Assembly (NCBI RefSeq): GCF_024718545.1
Contig: NZ_JAMXDB010000004.1
Span: forward strand, 1-64,000
Origin: Weissella fangxianensis
GTDB lineage: Bacteria; Bacillota; Bacilli; Lactobacillales; Lactobacillaceae
Length of the DNA stretch: 64,000 nucleotides
Direction of reading: 5' to 3'
This document shows positions 32,294 to 42,136 of the stretch, piece after piece (within the stretch, counting starts at the first letter, position 1; the number at the start of each line of letters is the position of its first letter). The notes beneath the pieces are model-generated. The model worked only from the letters and a program-made list of their open reading frames with translations. It was not told where the DNA came from and ran no database searches. Made by a program: the position numbers and the translations under genes.

Positions 32294-33637
32294 ATGACTA
32301 CATTATCATTTGATACTTCAAAATTAGCTTCTTTTGTGGGAGAAGAAGAGCTATCAATGATGCAACCAATGGTTAGTGTTGCAGATGAGTTGTTGCGTAA
32401 GGGAACTGGTGTTGGGTCTGAATACACAGACTGGCTACATTTACCAACGCAATATGATAAAGATGAATTTGCTCGTATCCAGGCAGCAGCTGCAAAGATT
32501 CAAAGTGATTCAAAAGTACTAGTTGTCGTGGGAATTGGTGGTTCATACTTAGGTGCTCGTGCAGCTAATGATTTCCTTAATGACTATTTTGCTAATTATT
32601 ACGGTGATGATGACCGCGACTTCCCACAAGTCTTGTTTGCTGGTAATTCGATTGCACCAGCATACTTAAATAGCTTGATTAAGTTGATTGGTGATCGTGA
32701 TTTCTCAGTTAATATTATTTCAAAGTCTGGTACAACTACTGAGCCAGCGATTGCTTTCCGTGTATTTAAGCAAATGCTAGAAGAAAAGTATGGCGTTGAA
32801 GGTGCCCGCGAGCGTATTTATGCAACAACTGATGCTGCCCGTGGCTCATTAAAGACTTTAGCTGACGAAGAAGGTTATGAAGAATTTGTTGTTCCCGATG
32901 GTGTTGGTGGTCGTTTCTCAGTATTAACTGCAGTTGGATTATTGCCAATCGCTGTTGGTGGGGGCAATATCGAACAATTAATGGCTGGTGCAGCAGCTGG
33001 TGAAAAGGCATATGCTGATGCTGACTTGTCAAAAAACCCAGCTTATCAATATGCTGCTTATCGTAATATTTTGTATCGTAAAGGATATACAACGGAATTA
33101 TTGATTAACTATGATCCAACATTGGCTCAATTTGGTGAATGGTGGAAGCAATTGCAAGGTGAATCAGAAGGTAAGGATGGTAAGGGAATCTTCCCTGCAT
33201 CTGGAAACTTCTCAACTGATTTACATAGTTTTGGACAGTATATTCAAGACGGTCGCCGTAATTTATTTGAGACTTTGGTTCGTGTAACAGAGCCTGTGAC
33301 GGACGTTACAATTCCAACAATGGATGCGGATGATGGTTTAGGTTACTTGCAAGGTAAGCAAATGAGTTATGTTAATCGTACAGCTTCTGAAGGAACAATG
33401 CTTGCCCACGTTGATGGTGGTGTTCCTAACATGATTGTTGAGATTGATAAGCAAAATGAATTTGCTTTGGGTCAAATGATTTACTTCTTTGAAGTAGCTG
33501 TTGGTATTTCAGGTTACTTGAATGGTATTAATCCATTCAACCAACCAGGTGTTGAAGATTATAAGCGCAACATGTTTGGTCTGCTTGGTAAGCCTGGCTA
33601 TGAAGAGTTAACAGAATCATTGCAAGCACGTTTGTAA
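32294..33637 (+). CDS. pgi: Glucose-6-phosphate isomerase
   Basis: 447 residues, the length of the Gram-positive form. It interconverts glucose 6-phosphate and fructose 6-phosphate. The sugar-phosphate loop is [12 protein letters not shown] near 77. The first family signature is near [20 protein letters not shown] (about 139). The catalytic Glu lies in [19 protein letters not shown] near 287, and the Lys of the last helix in [10 protein letters not shown] near 420. AGAGGAAGGA precedes ATG. A terminator follows. Confidence 0.97.
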   Translation: MTTLSFDTSKLASFVGEEELSMMQPMVSVADELLRKGTGVGSEYTDWLHLPTQYDKDEFARIQAAAAKIQSDSKVLVVVGIGGSYLGARAANDFLNDYFANYYGDDDRDFPQVLFAGNSIAPAYLNSLIKLIGDRDFSVNIISKSGTTTEPAIAFRVFKQMLEEKYGVEGARERIYATTDAARGSLKTLADEEGYEEFVVPDGVGGRFSVLTAVGLLPIAVGGGNIEQLMAGAAAGEKAYADADLSKNPAYQYAAYRNILYRKGYTTELLINYDPTLAQFGEWWKQLQGESEGKDGKGIFPASGNFSTDLHSFGQYIQDGRRNLFETLVRVTEPVTDVTIPTMDADDGLGYLQGKQMSYVNRTASEGTMLAHVDGGVPNMIVEIDKQNEFALGQMIYFFEVAVGISGYLNGINPFNQPGVEDYKRNMFGLLGKPGYEELTESLQARL

Positions 33638-33663
33638 TTTTATTAAGAATTCATGTACAAAAA

Positions 33664-33692
33664 GGTCGAAACAACTCTGTTTCGATTTTTTT
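33664..33692 (+). terminator. Terminator of pgi
   Basis: TCGAAACA and TGTTTCGA enclose a four-base loop and run into T7. Confidence 0.85.
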
Positions 33693-33824
33693 GGCTGGTA
33701 TGTAATTTTTTTAACTCGAGAAAGAAATAAAAAACATTCTGCTGAAAACATGCATAACGCTGGTTTTTAATAAAGAAAACTGATAATATAATGCAGAAAG
33801 ACATAAATTTAGGAGAATTCAATC

Positions 33825-34391
33825 ATGGCAACTATTGGTATGAATGACTTGAAAACAGGTTTAACAATTTTGTATAACCAATCAATCTGGCGCGTTTTGG
33901 AATTCCAACACGTTAAGCCAGGTAAAGGTGCAGCTTTTGTGCGTTCAAAGTTGAAGAACCTACGTACAAATGCAGTTAATGAAGTAACTTTCCGTCCTGG
34001 TGATAAGTTTGAAACTGCAAATATTGATCAAACTGAAATGCAATACTTGTATGCAGATGGTGATCAACATGTGTTCATGGATAATGCAACATATGAGCAA
34101 ATTTCTATTCCGGCAGATAAAATTGCAGATTCGCTAAAGTTCTTGCTAGAAAATATGAACGTTAAGATTACAACTTACAATGGTGAAATCTTAGACGTTG
34201 AGTTACCTAAGACGGTTGAACTTACTGTTAAGGAAACACAACCAGGTATCAAGGGAGCAACTGCTAACGGTGGTGGTAAGCCAGCAACGATGGAAACTGG
34301 TTTGGTTATTATCGTGCCTGATTTCATTAATGAAGGTGATAAGTTAGTTGTTAACACTGATAATGGTGGATCATATACTTCACGTGCCTAG
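33825..34391 (+). CDS. efp: Elongation factor P
   Basis: 188 residues. It binds ribosomes stalled on proline runs. The KOW-like N-terminal domain ends in the modification loop. [17 protein letters not shown] near 25-40 shows that the tip residue is Lys32 in GKG, as in other bacilli. OB domains follow, with the C-terminal signature [26 protein letters not shown] near 140-165. TTAGGAG precedes ATG. A GC-rich hairpin separates it from the next gene. Confidence 0.97.
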   Translation: MATIGMNDLKTGLTILYNQSIWRVLEFQHVKPGKGAAFVRSKLKNLRTNAVNEVTFRPGDKFETANIDQTEMQYLYADGDQHVFMDNATYEQISIPADKIADSLKFLLENMNVKITTYNGEILDVELPKTVELTVKETQPGIKGATANGGGKPATMETGLVIIVPDFINEGDKLVVNTDNGGSYTSRA

Positions 34392-34432
34392 TTTTTACTA
34401 GTGAAGTTAGATATAATAACTATATCAATTGA

Positions 34433-34465
34433 GAAAGCGCCGACCGGCAGCCGGCCGGCGCTTTC
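34433..34465 (+). terminator. GC-rich hairpin after efp
   Basis: GAAAGCGCCG pairs with CGGCGCTTTC, with an inner CCGG/CCGG. It is very stable, but only CAAAG follows, not a T run. It may act as a partial terminator or an mRNA 3'-end block rather than a full stop. Confidence 0.5.
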
Positions 34466-34492
34466 AAAGTATTTTAGGGAGGTTAGTTCCGT

Positions 34493-34927
34493 ATGGCAGA
34501 GGAGACAATCGTATTAACACACTCAAGTGATGTTTCTGGTGAAACACTAGTTAGTATGCGCGTGTTAGAGATTATCGCAGGTTTAGCGGCACAAGAAGTT
34601 GAAGGTGTTTCTCGTTTGACGGGATCACTATCTGAACGTGCACAAGAGGCGTTTGGACGACGTGTACATGGTAAAGGTGTTGCGTTACAACAAACAGCCG
34701 ATGGCTTAATTGTGGATGTCTACGTGTACCTTAACTATGGTGTGAGCGTACCGAAAGTATCACACGCAATTCAACAACGAGTAACCTCGCAAGTTGCCGC
34801 AATGACAGAGTTACAAGTTAAACTTGTTAATGTACACGTTCAAGGCGTTGTTTCACAAAAAACAACGAGTTCTGTCGATGTTAACAATTTGTTTGGTGAA
34901 GAATCAGACACGGAAGGAACCAAATAA
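34493..34927 (+). CDS. Asp23/Gls24 family envelope stress protein
   Basis: 144 residues. The family domain (about 18-120) has GETLVSMRVLEIIAGLAAQEVEGV and VDVYVYLNYGVSVPKVSHAIQQRV. It is the YqhY-type member that sits before nusB in many Firmicutes. In B. subtilis YqhY affects acetyl-CoA carboxylase control. There is no membrane helix. The tail is acidic. GGGAGG precedes ATG. Its TAA shares one base with the ATG of nusB, so the two are co-translated. Confidence 0.9.
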   Translation: MAEETIVLTHSSDVSGETLVSMRVLEIIAGLAAQEVEGVSRLTGSLSERAQEAFGRRVHGKGVALQQTADGLIVDVYVYLNYGVSVPKVSHAIQQRVTSQVAAMTELQVKLVNVHVQGVVSQKTTSSVDVNNLFGEESDTEGTK

Positions 34928-35346
34928 TGACCGCACTAAATCGTCATCAAACTCGTCAAGCAGCCTTTCAATCGCTTTTTGGTTTAGCTTTAAATCCAAC
35001 GGCTGATGTTGACGCTACCATTACACAAGTTTTGGTAGGGGATCCAGAAATTGCTTGGGAAGATGACATACCAGCAGATCTAAAATCTGTGGTTTTGGGA
35101 GTCATTGCTCATCAAGACGAATTGGATCTTATGATTACAGACCATTTATCAGCCGGGTGGACCTTAGAACGTTTGAACACGACTGATTTGGTCTTGATGC
35201 GTTTGGCTTTGTATGAAGCAAAGTTTACGGACGTACCAGCAAAGATTGCTGTTAATGAAGCTTTACAATTAGCGCATGATTTTACGGATGACAAATCACG
35301 TAAGTTTATTAATGGTATTCTAAACAAATCCTTGACTTTAAATTAG
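34927..35346 (+). CDS. nusB: Transcription antitermination factor NusB
   Basis: 139 residues, normal. With NusE (S10) it binds boxA RNA and prevents early termination in rRNA operons. All-helical, with the start RHQTRQAAFQSLFGL, GWTLERLNTTDLVLMRLALYEA in the middle and IAVNEALQLAHDFTDDKSRKFINGIL near the end. It overlaps the preceding stop by one base. The infC promoter overlaps its last codons. Confidence 0.95.
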   Translation: MTALNRHQTRQAAFQSLFGLALNPTADVDATITQVLVGDPEIAWEDDIPADLKSVVLGVIAHQDELDLMITDHLSAGWTLERLNTTDLVLMRLALYEAKFTDVPAKIAVNEALQLAHDFTDDKSRKFINGILNKSLTLN

Positions 35347-35359
35347 TCTAGTGTATAAT
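35332..35359 (+). promoter_or_regulatory. infC operon promoter
   Basis: TTGACT and TATAAT are 16 bases apart; the -35 box lies inside the end of nusB. Confidence 0.75.
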
Positions 35360-35365
35360 TAATTT

Positions 35366-35508
35366 TTGTTAGGAAATAAAGTAATGGCATACCCGCTGTT
35401 CACCTAGTTAAGTTTACTTATCAGGTTAATCATTTTATCGTAAAGATGATAGATAGCGGGTTGTCGTGTGTAACGGCAAGCCGCTTTTACTTTATCACAA
35501 GTTTTTTC
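35366..35508 (+). promoter_or_regulatory. L20-type autoregulatory leader of infC-rpmI-rplT
   Basis: A long-range helix ATAAAGTAA (35376-35384) with TTACTTTAT (35487-35495) closes the leader. ACCCGCT (35391-35397) can pair with AGCGGGT (35455-35461). Alternatively, the region from 35455 pairs with ACGGCAAGCCGCT (35473-35485), which ends in TTTT and should terminate. Two mutually exclusive folds at this locus match the leader through which ribosomal protein L20 controls this operon in Firmicutes. Confidence 0.75.
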
Positions 35509-35521
35509 GGAGGTAAGGATC

Positions 35522-36055
35522 ATAGCAAACGCACGCCAACCACAACAACATAAAGATTTAATCAATGATCGCATTCGTGCTCGTGAAGTTCGTCTGATTA
35601 CTGATGACGGTGACCAAGGTGTCATGTCTAAGGCAGACGCACAACGTCTAGCTGACAATGCAGATTTGGATTTGGTATTGGTGCAAGCCAACGCTAAACC
35701 ACCAGTAGCTAAGATTATGAACTATGGTAAGTTCAAATTTCAAGCACAGAAAAAGCAACGTGAACAACGAAAAAATCAAAAAGTTGTCAATGTTAAAGAA
35801 ATTCGTCTTAGCCCAACTATTGATGTTAATGACTTTAATACAAAGAAGAACAATGCAATTAAGTTCTTGAACAAAGGTAATAAAGTTAAGGTTTCAATTC
35901 GTTTCCGCGGACGTGCTATTACGCACAAGGAAATTGGGCGTGAAGTAATGAATCGTATGGCAATGGATCTTGAAGAAATCGCAAAGGTGGAATCAAGAGC
36001 TAAGATGGAAGGGCGCAGCATGTTTATGGTGCTTGCACCCAAAGAAACTAAGTAA
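35522..36055 (+). CDS. infC: Translation initiation factor IF-3 with a non-AUG start
   Basis: 177 residues if read from ATA at 35522, eight bases after GGAGG. ATC one codon earlier is the alternative, five bases from GGAGG. The frame continues A-N-A-R-Q-P-Q-Q-H, then [14 protein letters not shown], the expected IF-3 start. The first in-frame ATG (35624) would remove most of the N-domain. Rare start codons (AUU, AUA, AUC) are usual for infC because IF-3 rejects them, giving feedback control. The C-domain ([21 protein letters not shown]) binds 16S RNA. Confidence 0.93.
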   Translation: MANARQPQQHKDLINDRIRAREVRLITDDGDQGVMSKADAQRLADNADLDLVLVQANAKPPVAKIMNYGKFKFQAQKKQREQRKNQKVVNVKEIRLSPTIDVNDFNTKKNNAIKFLNKGNKVKVSIRFRGRAITHKEIGREVMNRMAMDLEEIAKVESRAKMEGRSMFMVLAPKETK

Positions 36056-36080
36056 TTAAACCAGTTTGGAGGACATATTA

Positions 36081-36275
36081 ATGCCTAAGTATAAGACACA
36101 CCGCGCTTCAGCAAAGCGTTTCAAGAAAACTGCTAATGGTGGCTTGAAGTCAGCTAACGCCTATACGTCACACCGTTTCCACGGTAAGACTAAGAAGCAA
36201 CGTCGTCAATTGCGTGGAACTTCAATGATGAACCACACAACTTTGAAGACATATACGCAATTGTTGAGCCGTTAA
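36081..36275 (+). CDS. rpmI: 50S ribosomal protein L35
   Basis: 64 residues and very basic: [16 protein letters not shown] at the start and [21 protein letters not shown] at the end. GGAGG lies before the ATG at 36081; an upstream in-frame start would add MEDIL and overlap that site. It is the second gene of the infC operon. Confidence 0.96.
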   Translation: MPKYKTHRASAKRFKKTANGGLKSANAYTSHRFHGKTKKQRRQLRGTSMMNHTTLKTYTQLLSR

Positions 36276-36340
36276 TTATTACTTTTAATAATTAAGACTG
36301 GTTCCGAATAAAAAATTAGAAATTACTGGAGGAAATACCC

Positions 36341-36889
36341 ATGCGAGTTAAGGGTGGTAACGTTACGCGTTCACGTCGTAAGAAGATGATTAAATTGGCC
36401 AAGGGTTACCGTGGTCAACGTCATATCAACTACAAAGTTGCTAAGCAACAAGTTTGGAAGTCATGGTTCTATGCATTCCGTGATCGTAAGCAAACAAAGC
36501 GCAACTTCCGTAAGTTGTGGATTGCACGTATCAATGCTGGTGCACGTATGAACGGTTTGTCATACTCACGTTTCATGAACGGTTTGTCATTGATGGGTTC
36601 AACTTTGAACCGTAAGATGTTAGCAGAATTAGCTGTTTCAGACTTCGAAGCATTTTCAGCTTTGGTTGAATCAGCAAAGAAGGCTTTGGCAGACAACGGT
36701 CAAGTTGCTGCAGAAAAGTCAGCTGCTACTTTGGAAAAGGGCGTTACTGTTAACGCTGCTGCATCAAAGGATGCTGTTGCAAAGCCAACTGAAAAGAATA
36801 CTGTTGCTGAAATCAAAGCATACTTGTCAGAAAATGGCATTGAATTTGCTTCTTCAGCAAAGAAGGCTGACTTGTTAGCATTGGTTTAA
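36341..36889 (+). CDS. rplT: 50S ribosomal protein L20 with a C-terminal HeH/LEM-like extension
   Basis: 182 residues, while L20 is normally about 117-119. Residues 1-117 are ordinary L20 ([25 protein letters not shown]...), including the C-domain that binds 23S rRNA and the mRNA leader. Residues 118-153 are an Ala/Lys/Glu-rich linker. Residues 154-182 read [28 protein letters not shown], the helix-extension-helix pattern of HeH/LEM/SAP-like domains that bind nucleic acid. There is no frameshift: codon use and frame are continuous and a terminator follows. The role of the tail is unknown. Confidence 0.9.
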   Translation: MRVKGGNVTRSRRKKMIKLAKGYRGQRHINYKVAKQQVWKSWFYAFRDRKQTKRNFRKLWIARINAGARMNGLSYSRFMNGLSLMGSTLNRKMLAELAVSDFEAFSALVESAKKALADNGQVAAEKSAATLEKGVTVNAAASKDAVAKPTEKNTVAEIKAYLSENGIEFASSAKKADLLALV

Positions 36890-36904
36890 TGCTTAGTAAG
36901 TAAT

Positions 36905-36938
36905 AAAACGCTGTGATATTGATCATAGCGTTTTTATT
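36905..36938 (+). terminator. Terminator of the infC operon
   Basis: AAAACGCTGTGA pairs with TCATAGCGTTTT (one wobble), with T residues after it. It overlaps the stop end of the convergent prepilin peptidase gene, so it may serve both. Confidence 0.8.
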
Positions 36939-37326
36939 TTGCAAAAATTTGAGGTAACAAGCAGGTTAGGTAGCCAATGGTGATGGCTGGTACAAAATCG
37001 AGGGCTTGTTTGTGAGTCAATGAATGATATGCTAACTGATATGCACAAGCAATGGTACAAATATACCAAAATTGTTCAAAATTAACATATAAACTCAATA
37101 CTGCCAATATATCTAAATCTCCATTACCAATAAAATGCTCCTGATTAAGTGTATTAATGGTTAAACAGAGACAATAGATTGAAAATGTTAGCCAAATAGA
37201 TGAATGGTAAAACAAGGCAGCAATTAGTAAGGGAAAGAGTAACCATAAACTGTTGATAGTTTGCTCTTTAAAATCTTGGTAAGAAAGCAAACACATTGTC
37301 AGTAATAATAAAAAATCAAGAAGCAT
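36934..37326 (-). CDS. Short type IV prepilin peptidase (A24, ComC-like)
   Basis: 130 residues, five or six membrane helices. A24 peptidases cut prepilin leaders at the inner face of the membrane; in Gram-positives ComC prepares the competence pseudopilus. The two catalytic Asp are in YQDFKEQTIN near 17 and GNGDLDILA near 70 (the GxGD site). The N-terminal methyltransferase part of full-length enzymes (about 100 residues with Cys pairs) is absent, so only the protease half is present. AAAGGATCG precedes ATG. No com pilin genes are seen in the window. Confidence 0.75.
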   Translation of the reverse strand: MLLDFLLLLTMCLLSYQDFKEQTINSLWLLFPLLIAALFYHSSIWLTFSIYCLCLTINTLNQEHFIGNGDLDILAVLSLYVNFEQFWYICTIACAYQLAYHSLTHKQALDFVPAITIGYLTCLLPQIFAK

Positions 37327-37387
37327 AAATTTACGATCCTTTTTGTTTGATTATTAAGAAAGACGCAATAAAGGGCTGTTTTGGTAA

Positions 37388-37404
37388 AAATGACACGCCC
37401 GGAA
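37388..37404. repeat. 17-bp direct repeat, copy 1, before rpsL
   Basis: AAATGACACGCCCGGAA. It recurs at 37590-37606 with one change, 202 bases on. The pair brackets the rpsL promoter and leader. Confidence 0.6.
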
Positions 37405-37456
37405 TTGTTTGCAAACTAAAAGCCTATCTAGCAACGTTTTTTATAGGATAAAAAGG

Positions 37457-37485
37457 TTGCATAAGCACCAATATGGTGTTATATT
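37457..37485 (+). promoter_or_regulatory. rpsL promoter
   Basis: TTGCAT and TATATT are 17 bases apart, and about 170 bases before rpsL, leaving a long leader. Confidence 0.7.
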
Positions 37486-37491
37486 ATTAAT

Positions 37492-37640
37492 TGTGCTTTT
37501 AGTTAGTAGGGTGTTTGCGGTTACGCGACGTGCTGAACTCGCGAACGAAAAGTACCAAATAGAGTTTCGTTTGTAGGTGTATTGTTAATAAATGACACGC
37601 CTGGAAATGTGGACTTATCATTATAAAAAATAAAAAAATT
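37492..37640 (+). promoter_or_regulatory. Structured 5' leader of rpsL
   Basis: GTTTGCG pairs with CGCGAAC, and the overlapping CGAACGAAA can instead pair with TTTCGTTTG, so two folds compete near 37512-37577. The second 17-bp repeat (37590-37606) lies just before the ribosome site. This may be an autoregulatory site for S12 or S7, but it does not match a leader I can name. Confidence 0.4.
37590..37606. repeat. 17-bp direct repeat, copy 2, before rpsL
   Basis: AAATGACACGCCTGGAA, 16 of 17 bases identical to 37388-37404. It lies inside the transcribed leader, while copy 1 lies upstream of the promoter. Confidence 0.6.
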
Positions 37641-37658
37641 GAAAGGGGACTCTTCGAA

Positions 37659-38081
37659 ATGCCTACAATTAACCAATTGGTTCGTAAGCCTCGTAAGTCA
37701 CAGAGCTCAACGTCAAAGTCACCTGCTTTGAACTATACTTATAACTCACAACACAAGAAGTCAACTCGTGTTGCTTCTCCACAAAAGCGTGGGGTTGCTA
37801 CTCGTGTTGGTACGATGACACCTAAGAAGCCTAATTCAGCTTTGCGTAAGTACGCCCGTGTACGTTTGTCAAATCTAATTGAGGTTACTGCATATATTCC
37901 AGGTATCGGACACAACCTTCAAGAACACTCAGTTGTTTTGATCCGTGGTGGTCGTGTTAAGGACTTGCCCGGAGTTCGTTACCACATTGTTCGTGGTGCA
38001 CTAGATACTGCTGGTGTTGATGGTCGTATGCAATCACGTTCTAAGTATGGTGCAAAGCGCCCTAAGAACAAGAAAAAATAA
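37659..38081 (+). CDS. rpsL: 30S ribosomal protein S12
   Basis: 140 residues. S12 lies at the decoding centre. [37 protein letters not shown] near 45-70 and [16 protein letters not shown] near 107 are conserved. The Lys in TPKKPNSA corresponds to the streptomycin-sensitive form. The segment at about 15-45 is rich in Ser/Thr and lacks the Cys pairs found in some relatives. GAAAGGGG precedes ATG. rpsG follows after 17 bases. Confidence 0.97.
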   Translation: MPTINQLVRKPRKSQSSTSKSPALNYTYNSQHKKSTRVASPQKRGVATRVGTMTPKKPNSALRKYARVRLSNLIEVTAYIPGIGHNLQEHSVVLIRGGRVKDLPGVRYHIVRGALDTAGVDGRMQSRSKYGAKRPKNKKK

Positions 38082-38098
38082 TCAGGGAGGACTAAATA

Positions 38099-38569
38099 AT
38101 GCCACGTAAGAGTTACACTAAGCAGGCTGAAGTTCTGCCAGATCCAATTTACAACTCAAAGCTTGTCTCACGTTTGATCAACCGTTTGATGGTTGATGGT
38201 AAGCGTGGAACTGCTTCAACTATTTTATATGATGCTTTTGATCGTGTTAAGGAAGCTACTGGTAATGAACCACTAGCAGTCTTTGAAGAAGCATTAAACA
38301 ATATTATGCCCGTATTGGAAGTTAAGGCTCGCCGTATCGGTGGTTCTAACTACCAAGTTCCTGTCGAAGTTCGTCCAGAGCGTCGTGTGACATTGGGATT
38401 GCGCTGGTTGGTGCAATATTCACGTGCCCGCGGTGAGCATACTATGGAAGAGCGTTTGGCTAAGGAAATTATGGATGCTGCTAACAATACTGGTGCATCT
38501 GTTAAGAAGCGCGAAGATACACACCGTATGGCCGAAGCCAACCGTGCCTTCGCACACTACCGTTGGTAA
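38099..38569 (+). CDS. rpsG: 30S ribosomal protein S7
   Basis: 156 residues, normal. S7 nucleates assembly of the 30S head and contacts E-site tRNA. The start is [31 protein letters not shown]; the [19 protein letters not shown] hairpin near 79 is conserved. GGGAGG precedes ATG. It is co-transcribed with rpsL. In many bacteria S7 regulates this operon. Confidence 0.97.
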   Translation: MPRKSYTKQAEVLPDPIYNSKLVSRLINRLMVDGKRGTASTILYDAFDRVKEATGNEPLAVFEEALNNIMPVLEVKARRIGGSNYQVPVEVRPERRVTLGLRWLVQYSRARGEHTMEERLAKEIMDAANNTGASVKKREDTHRMAEANRAFAHYRW

Positions 38570-38580
38570 TATTCCAATTT

Positions 38581-38613
38581 TGTGGCTGCAGTCAAGTGAC
38601 AGTAGCCACTTTT
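38581..38613 (+). terminator. Hairpin between rpsG and fusA
   Basis: GTGGCT pairs with AGCCAC, with an inner GTCA/TGAC, followed by TTTT. It could end part of the transcription. A TATAAT box at 38627 then offers a separate start for fusA, without a clear -35. Confidence 0.55.
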
Positions 38614-38701
38614 GGTGTATTTACGGTATAATAGTATAAGATAACCAAACGTTTAATGGGGATTAAGATTAAACGTTAAGAAACTCAAGGAGAATTTACT
38701 C

Positions 38702-40819
38702 ATGGCTAACAAGCGTGAATATCCTTTGCTACGTACTCGTAACATCGGAATCATGGCGCACATCGACGCTGGTAAGACAACGACGACAGAGCGTATTTTG
38801 TATTACACTGGTAAGATTCACAAGATTGGTGAAACACACGATGGTGCTTCACAAATGGACTTTATGGATCAAGAAAAGGAACGTGGAATCACGATTCAAT
38901 CTGCCGCAACAACTGCTGTTTGGCACGGTTTCTATGACCAATATAAGAATGATCCATACCGTATTAACATCATTGACACACCAGGTCACGTGGACTTTAC
39001 TATCGAAGTTGAACGTTCATTGCGTGTTCTTGATGGTGCCGTAGCCGTTCTTGATGGTGCTGCCGGTGTTGAGCCACAAACTGAAACAGTTTGGCATCAA
39101 GCTGAGGCCTATGAAGTACCACGTCTTGTGTTCGTTAACAAGATGGATAAGTTGGGTGCTGATTTTGGTATGTCAGTTGACTCATTGAAGGATCGTTTGG
39201 ATGCTAATGCCAAGGCTATTCAATGGCCAATTGGTGCCGAAGACAACTTCACTGGTGTCATTGACTTGATTGAAAAGAAAGCTTTGTTCCCAACGACTGA
39301 ACTTGGTGAGAAGTGGGAAGAGGGAGAAATCCCTGCTGATTACACTGACTTAGTAGAAGAAAAGTACAACGAATTGGTTGAAGCCATTGCTGATGTTGAT
39401 GACGATATCATGGAAAAGTACTTAGAAGGTGAAGAAATTACCAAAGCTGAGTTGAAAGCAGCTATTCGTCGTGCAACACTTTCACTACAATTCTACCCAG
39501 TACTTGCAGGTTCAGCCTACAAGGATAAGGGTATCCAAATGATGGTTGATGCCGTTGTTGACTACTTGCCATCTCCATTGGATGTTAAGCCATATACTGC
39601 TAACAATCCTGAAACTGGTGAAGAAGTCGACTTGGTTGCTAACGATGAAGATCCATTTGCTGCCTTGGCATTCAAGGTTATGACAGATCCATTCGTTGGT
39701 CGTTTGACATTCTTGCGTGTATATACTGGATCATTGGAATCAGGTTCATACATCATGAACACTTCAAAGGATAAGCGTGAGCGTGTTGGACGTTTGCTAC
39801 AAATGCATGCGACTGACCGTAAGGAAATCCCTGAGGTGTTCTCAGGTGATATCGCTGCTGCTATCGGTTTGAAGGACACAACTACTGGAGATTCTTTGAC
39901 TTCACCAGATCGTAAGTTAATCTTGGAGTCAATGGAATTCCCAGACCCTGTTATCCAATTAGCTGTTGAGCCTAAGACTAAGGCCGACCAAGCTAAGATG
40001 ACAGTTGCCTTGCAAAAGCTTGCTGAAGAAGACCCATCATTCCGTGCAGAGACTAACCAAGAAACTGGTGACACTTTGATTTCTGGAATGGGTGAGCTTC
40101 ACTTGGATATCATTGTTGATCGTATGAAGCGTGAGTTCCACGTTGATGTTACTGTTGGTGCACCACAAGTTGCTTACCGTGAAGCATTTACAAAGACAGT
40201 TCAAGCTCGTGGATTCTTCAAACGTCAATCAGGTGGTAAAGGTCAATATGGTGATGTTATGATCGAGTTCGCACCAAACGAAGAAGGTGCTGGATTCGAA
40301 TTCGAAGATGCTATTGTTGGTGGTGTTGTTCCTCGTGAGTACATCCCTTCAGTTGAAGCTGGTTTGAAGGATTCATTAAACAATGGTCCTTTGGCTGGAT
40401 TCCCATTGGTTGACTTGAAGGCTAAGTTGTATGATGGTTCATACCACGATGTCGATTCATCTGAAGCTGCCTTTAAGATTGCTGCTTCATTAGCTTTGCG
40501 TGAAGCTGCTAAGACTGCTGGTGCTGTTATTTTGGAGCCAGTTATGAAGGTTGATATTGTTGTTCCTGAGGAAAACTTAGGTGATGCAATGGGTCACGTT
40601 TCAGCTCGTCGTGGTTTGCTTGAAGGTCAAGAGCAACGTGGTAAGCAAGTATTGATTCATGGTAAGGTGCCACTAGCAGAAATGTTTGGTTATGCTACTA
40701 CTTTGCGTTCAGCTACACAAGGTCGTGGAACATTCCAAATGGCATTCGATCACTATGAAGCAGTTCCTAAGAACGTGCAAGAAGAGATTATTGCTAAGTA
40801 TGGTGAGTCAGCCGACTAA
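38702..40819 (+). CDS. fusA: Elongation factor G
   Basis: 705 residues. It drives translocation with GTP. G1 [15 protein letters not shown] near 18, G2 [12 protein letters not shown]3 DTPGHVDF and G4 [10 protein letters not shown] are all present. Domain IV holds the decoding-site loops and ends with [30 protein letters not shown] precedes ATG. It is third in the str-type cluster, but tuf does not follow here. Confidence 0.98.
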   Translation: MANKREYPLLRTRNIGIMAHIDAGKTTTTERILYYTGKIHKIGETHDGASQMDFMDQEKERGITIQSAATTAVWHGFYDQYKNDPYRINIIDTPGHVDFTIEVERSLRVLDGAVAVLDGAAGVEPQTETVWHQAEAYEVPRLVFVNKMDKLGADFGMSVDSLKDRLDANAKAIQWPIGAEDNFTGVIDLIEKKALFPTTELGEKWEEGEIPADYTDLVEEKYNELVEAIADVDDDIMEKYLEGEEITKAELKAAIRRATLSLQFYPVLAGSAYKDKGIQMMVDAVVDYLPSPLDVKPYTANNPETGEEVDLVANDEDPFAALAFKVMTDPFVGRLTFLRVYTGSLESGSYIMNTSKDKRERVGRLLQMHATDRKEIPEVFSGDIAAAIGLKDTTTGDSLTSPDRKLILESMEFPDPVIQLAVEPKTKADQAKMTVALQKLAEEDPSFRAETNQETGDTLISGMGELHLDIIVDRMKREFHVDVTVGAPQVAYREAFTKTVQARGFFKRQSGGKGQYGDVMIEFAPNEEGAGFEFEDAIVGGVVPREYIPSVEAGLKDSLNNGPLAGFPLVDLKAKLYDGSYHDVDSSEAAFKIAASLALREAAKTAGAVILEPVMKVDIVVPEENLGDAMGHVSARRGLLEGQEQRGKQVLIHGKVPLAEMFGYATTLRSATQGRGTFQMAFDHYEAVPKNVQEEIIAKYGESAD

Positions 40820-40847
40820 GCTTAATTTTAGTTAAATAAATATGAAG

Positions 40848-40886
40848 AGAGACTGGACATAAAAAATGGACCAGTCTCTTTTTTTG
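40848..40886 (+). terminator. Terminator of fusA
   Basis: AGAGACTGG pairs with CCAGTCTCT, then a T run. Confidence 0.9.
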
Positions 40887-41023
40887 CTTAACAGGCATTA
40901 ATGATAATCTAGAAATTTTTATAGTGTCGGATGTTTTACATAATTAACTCATATCTTTCATTATCGACTATTTTTTGATAAGTTTGTATAATTAAGGTTA
41001 TGTGAAGAAAGGTGGTACTAGTT

Positions 41024-42136
41024 GTGGCTCAACCCATTATTGAATTTAAAAATGTTGCCAAGCAATATGATGATAATATCGTTCTGAAATCAGTTGATTT
41101 AGAAATAGAGGCTGGTAAATTTTATACTTTACTAGGTCCGTCAGGTTCTGGTAAAACAACAATTTTACGACTTATTGCCGGTTTTTTAGAAGCAACTTCT
41201 GGTGATATTCTATTTGAAGGGCAACGTATCAATGATTTACCACCTGAAAAGCGACGGGTGAATACTGTTTTTCAAAATTATGCACTATTCCCTAATATGA
41301 ACGTCTTTGATAATGTCGCCTTTGGTATGTCTATTAAGGGTAAGAAAAAAAGTGATATTAAGGCTAAAGTTGCTGAAATGTTGACACTGGTAAAGTTGAA
41401 AGGTTATGAAGATCGTGAAATTTCAGAGTTGTCTGGTGGACAACAGCAACGTGTAGCGATTGCTCGGGCATTAGCAAATGATCCAGAAGTTTTGTTATTG
41501 GATGAGCCTTTGTCTGCCTTAGATTATAAGTTGCGTAAGGATATGCAGTATGAACTACGTGAAATACAAAAGCGGCTCGGGATTACATTTATTTTTGTGA
41601 CCCATGATCAAGAGGAAGCCTTAGCAATGTCGGATTGGATATTTGTGACGAATGAAGGTGAAATTGTTCAAAATGGGACACCAGTGGATATTTACGATGC
41701 ACCAATTAATCATTTTGTAGCAGATTTTATTGGCGAGTCAAATATTTTATCGGGTGTAATGCGGCAGGATTATCTAGTATCTTTTGCTGGTAAAGAATTT
41801 GAAAATGTCGATGGCGGTATGCGCCCAAATGAGCCTGTGGAAGTTGTCTTACGGCCGGAAGACTTAGATTTGGTATCGGTCGATGACGGTAAGTTAGTGG
41901 TGACCATTGATTATCAATCATTCCGTGGTGATTATTATGAGATTACTGCGCATGATGATGATCAAAATTATTGGAAAATTCAAGCAACTAATCCGGCAGT
42001 GACTGGTGAAAGACGTGGCTTATTCTTTGATCCTGAAGACATTCATATTATGCGTTTAGATGAGTCTGAGGAAGATTTTGATGCGCGTATGGAGGAATAT
42101 GAGGACTCAGAGGAGGATGTCCAGCATGAATCGTAA
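41024..42136 (+). CDS. potA: Spermidine/putrescine ABC transporter, ATP-binding protein
   Basis: 370 residues from a GTG start at 41024, eight bases after AAAGGTGG; a GTG four codons earlier lies inside that site. Walker [14 protein letters not shown] is near 37, the signature [14 protein letters not shown] near 137, Walker [17 protein letters not shown] near 158. A C-terminal TOBE domain (about 290-345) follows, and an acidic tail. It powers polyamine import with PotBCD. The end overlaps potB by 11 bases. Confidence 0.95.
   Translation: MAQPIIEFKNVAKQYDDNIVLKSVDLEIEAGKFYTLLGPSGSGKTTILRLIAGFLEATSGDILFEGQRINDLPPEKRRVNTVFQNYALFPNMNVFDNVAFGMSIKGKKKSDIKAKVAEMLTLVKLKGYEDREISELSGGQQQRVAIARALANDPEVLLLDEPLSALDYKLRKDMQYELREIQKRLGITFIFVTHDQEEALAMSDWIFVTNEGEIVQNGTPVDIYDAPINHFVADFIGESNILSGVMRQDYLVSFAGKEFENVDGGMRPNEPVEVVLRPEDLDLVSVDDGKLVVTIDYQSFRGDYYEITAHDDDQNYWKIQATNPAVTGERRGLFFDPEDIHIMRLDESEEDFDARMEEYEDSEEDVQHES

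Noticed and set aside
39562-40074. 170-codon minus-strand frame inside fusA
   Set aside because: It is antisense to a highly conserved gene whose codon bias keeps the opposite frame open; no start signal.
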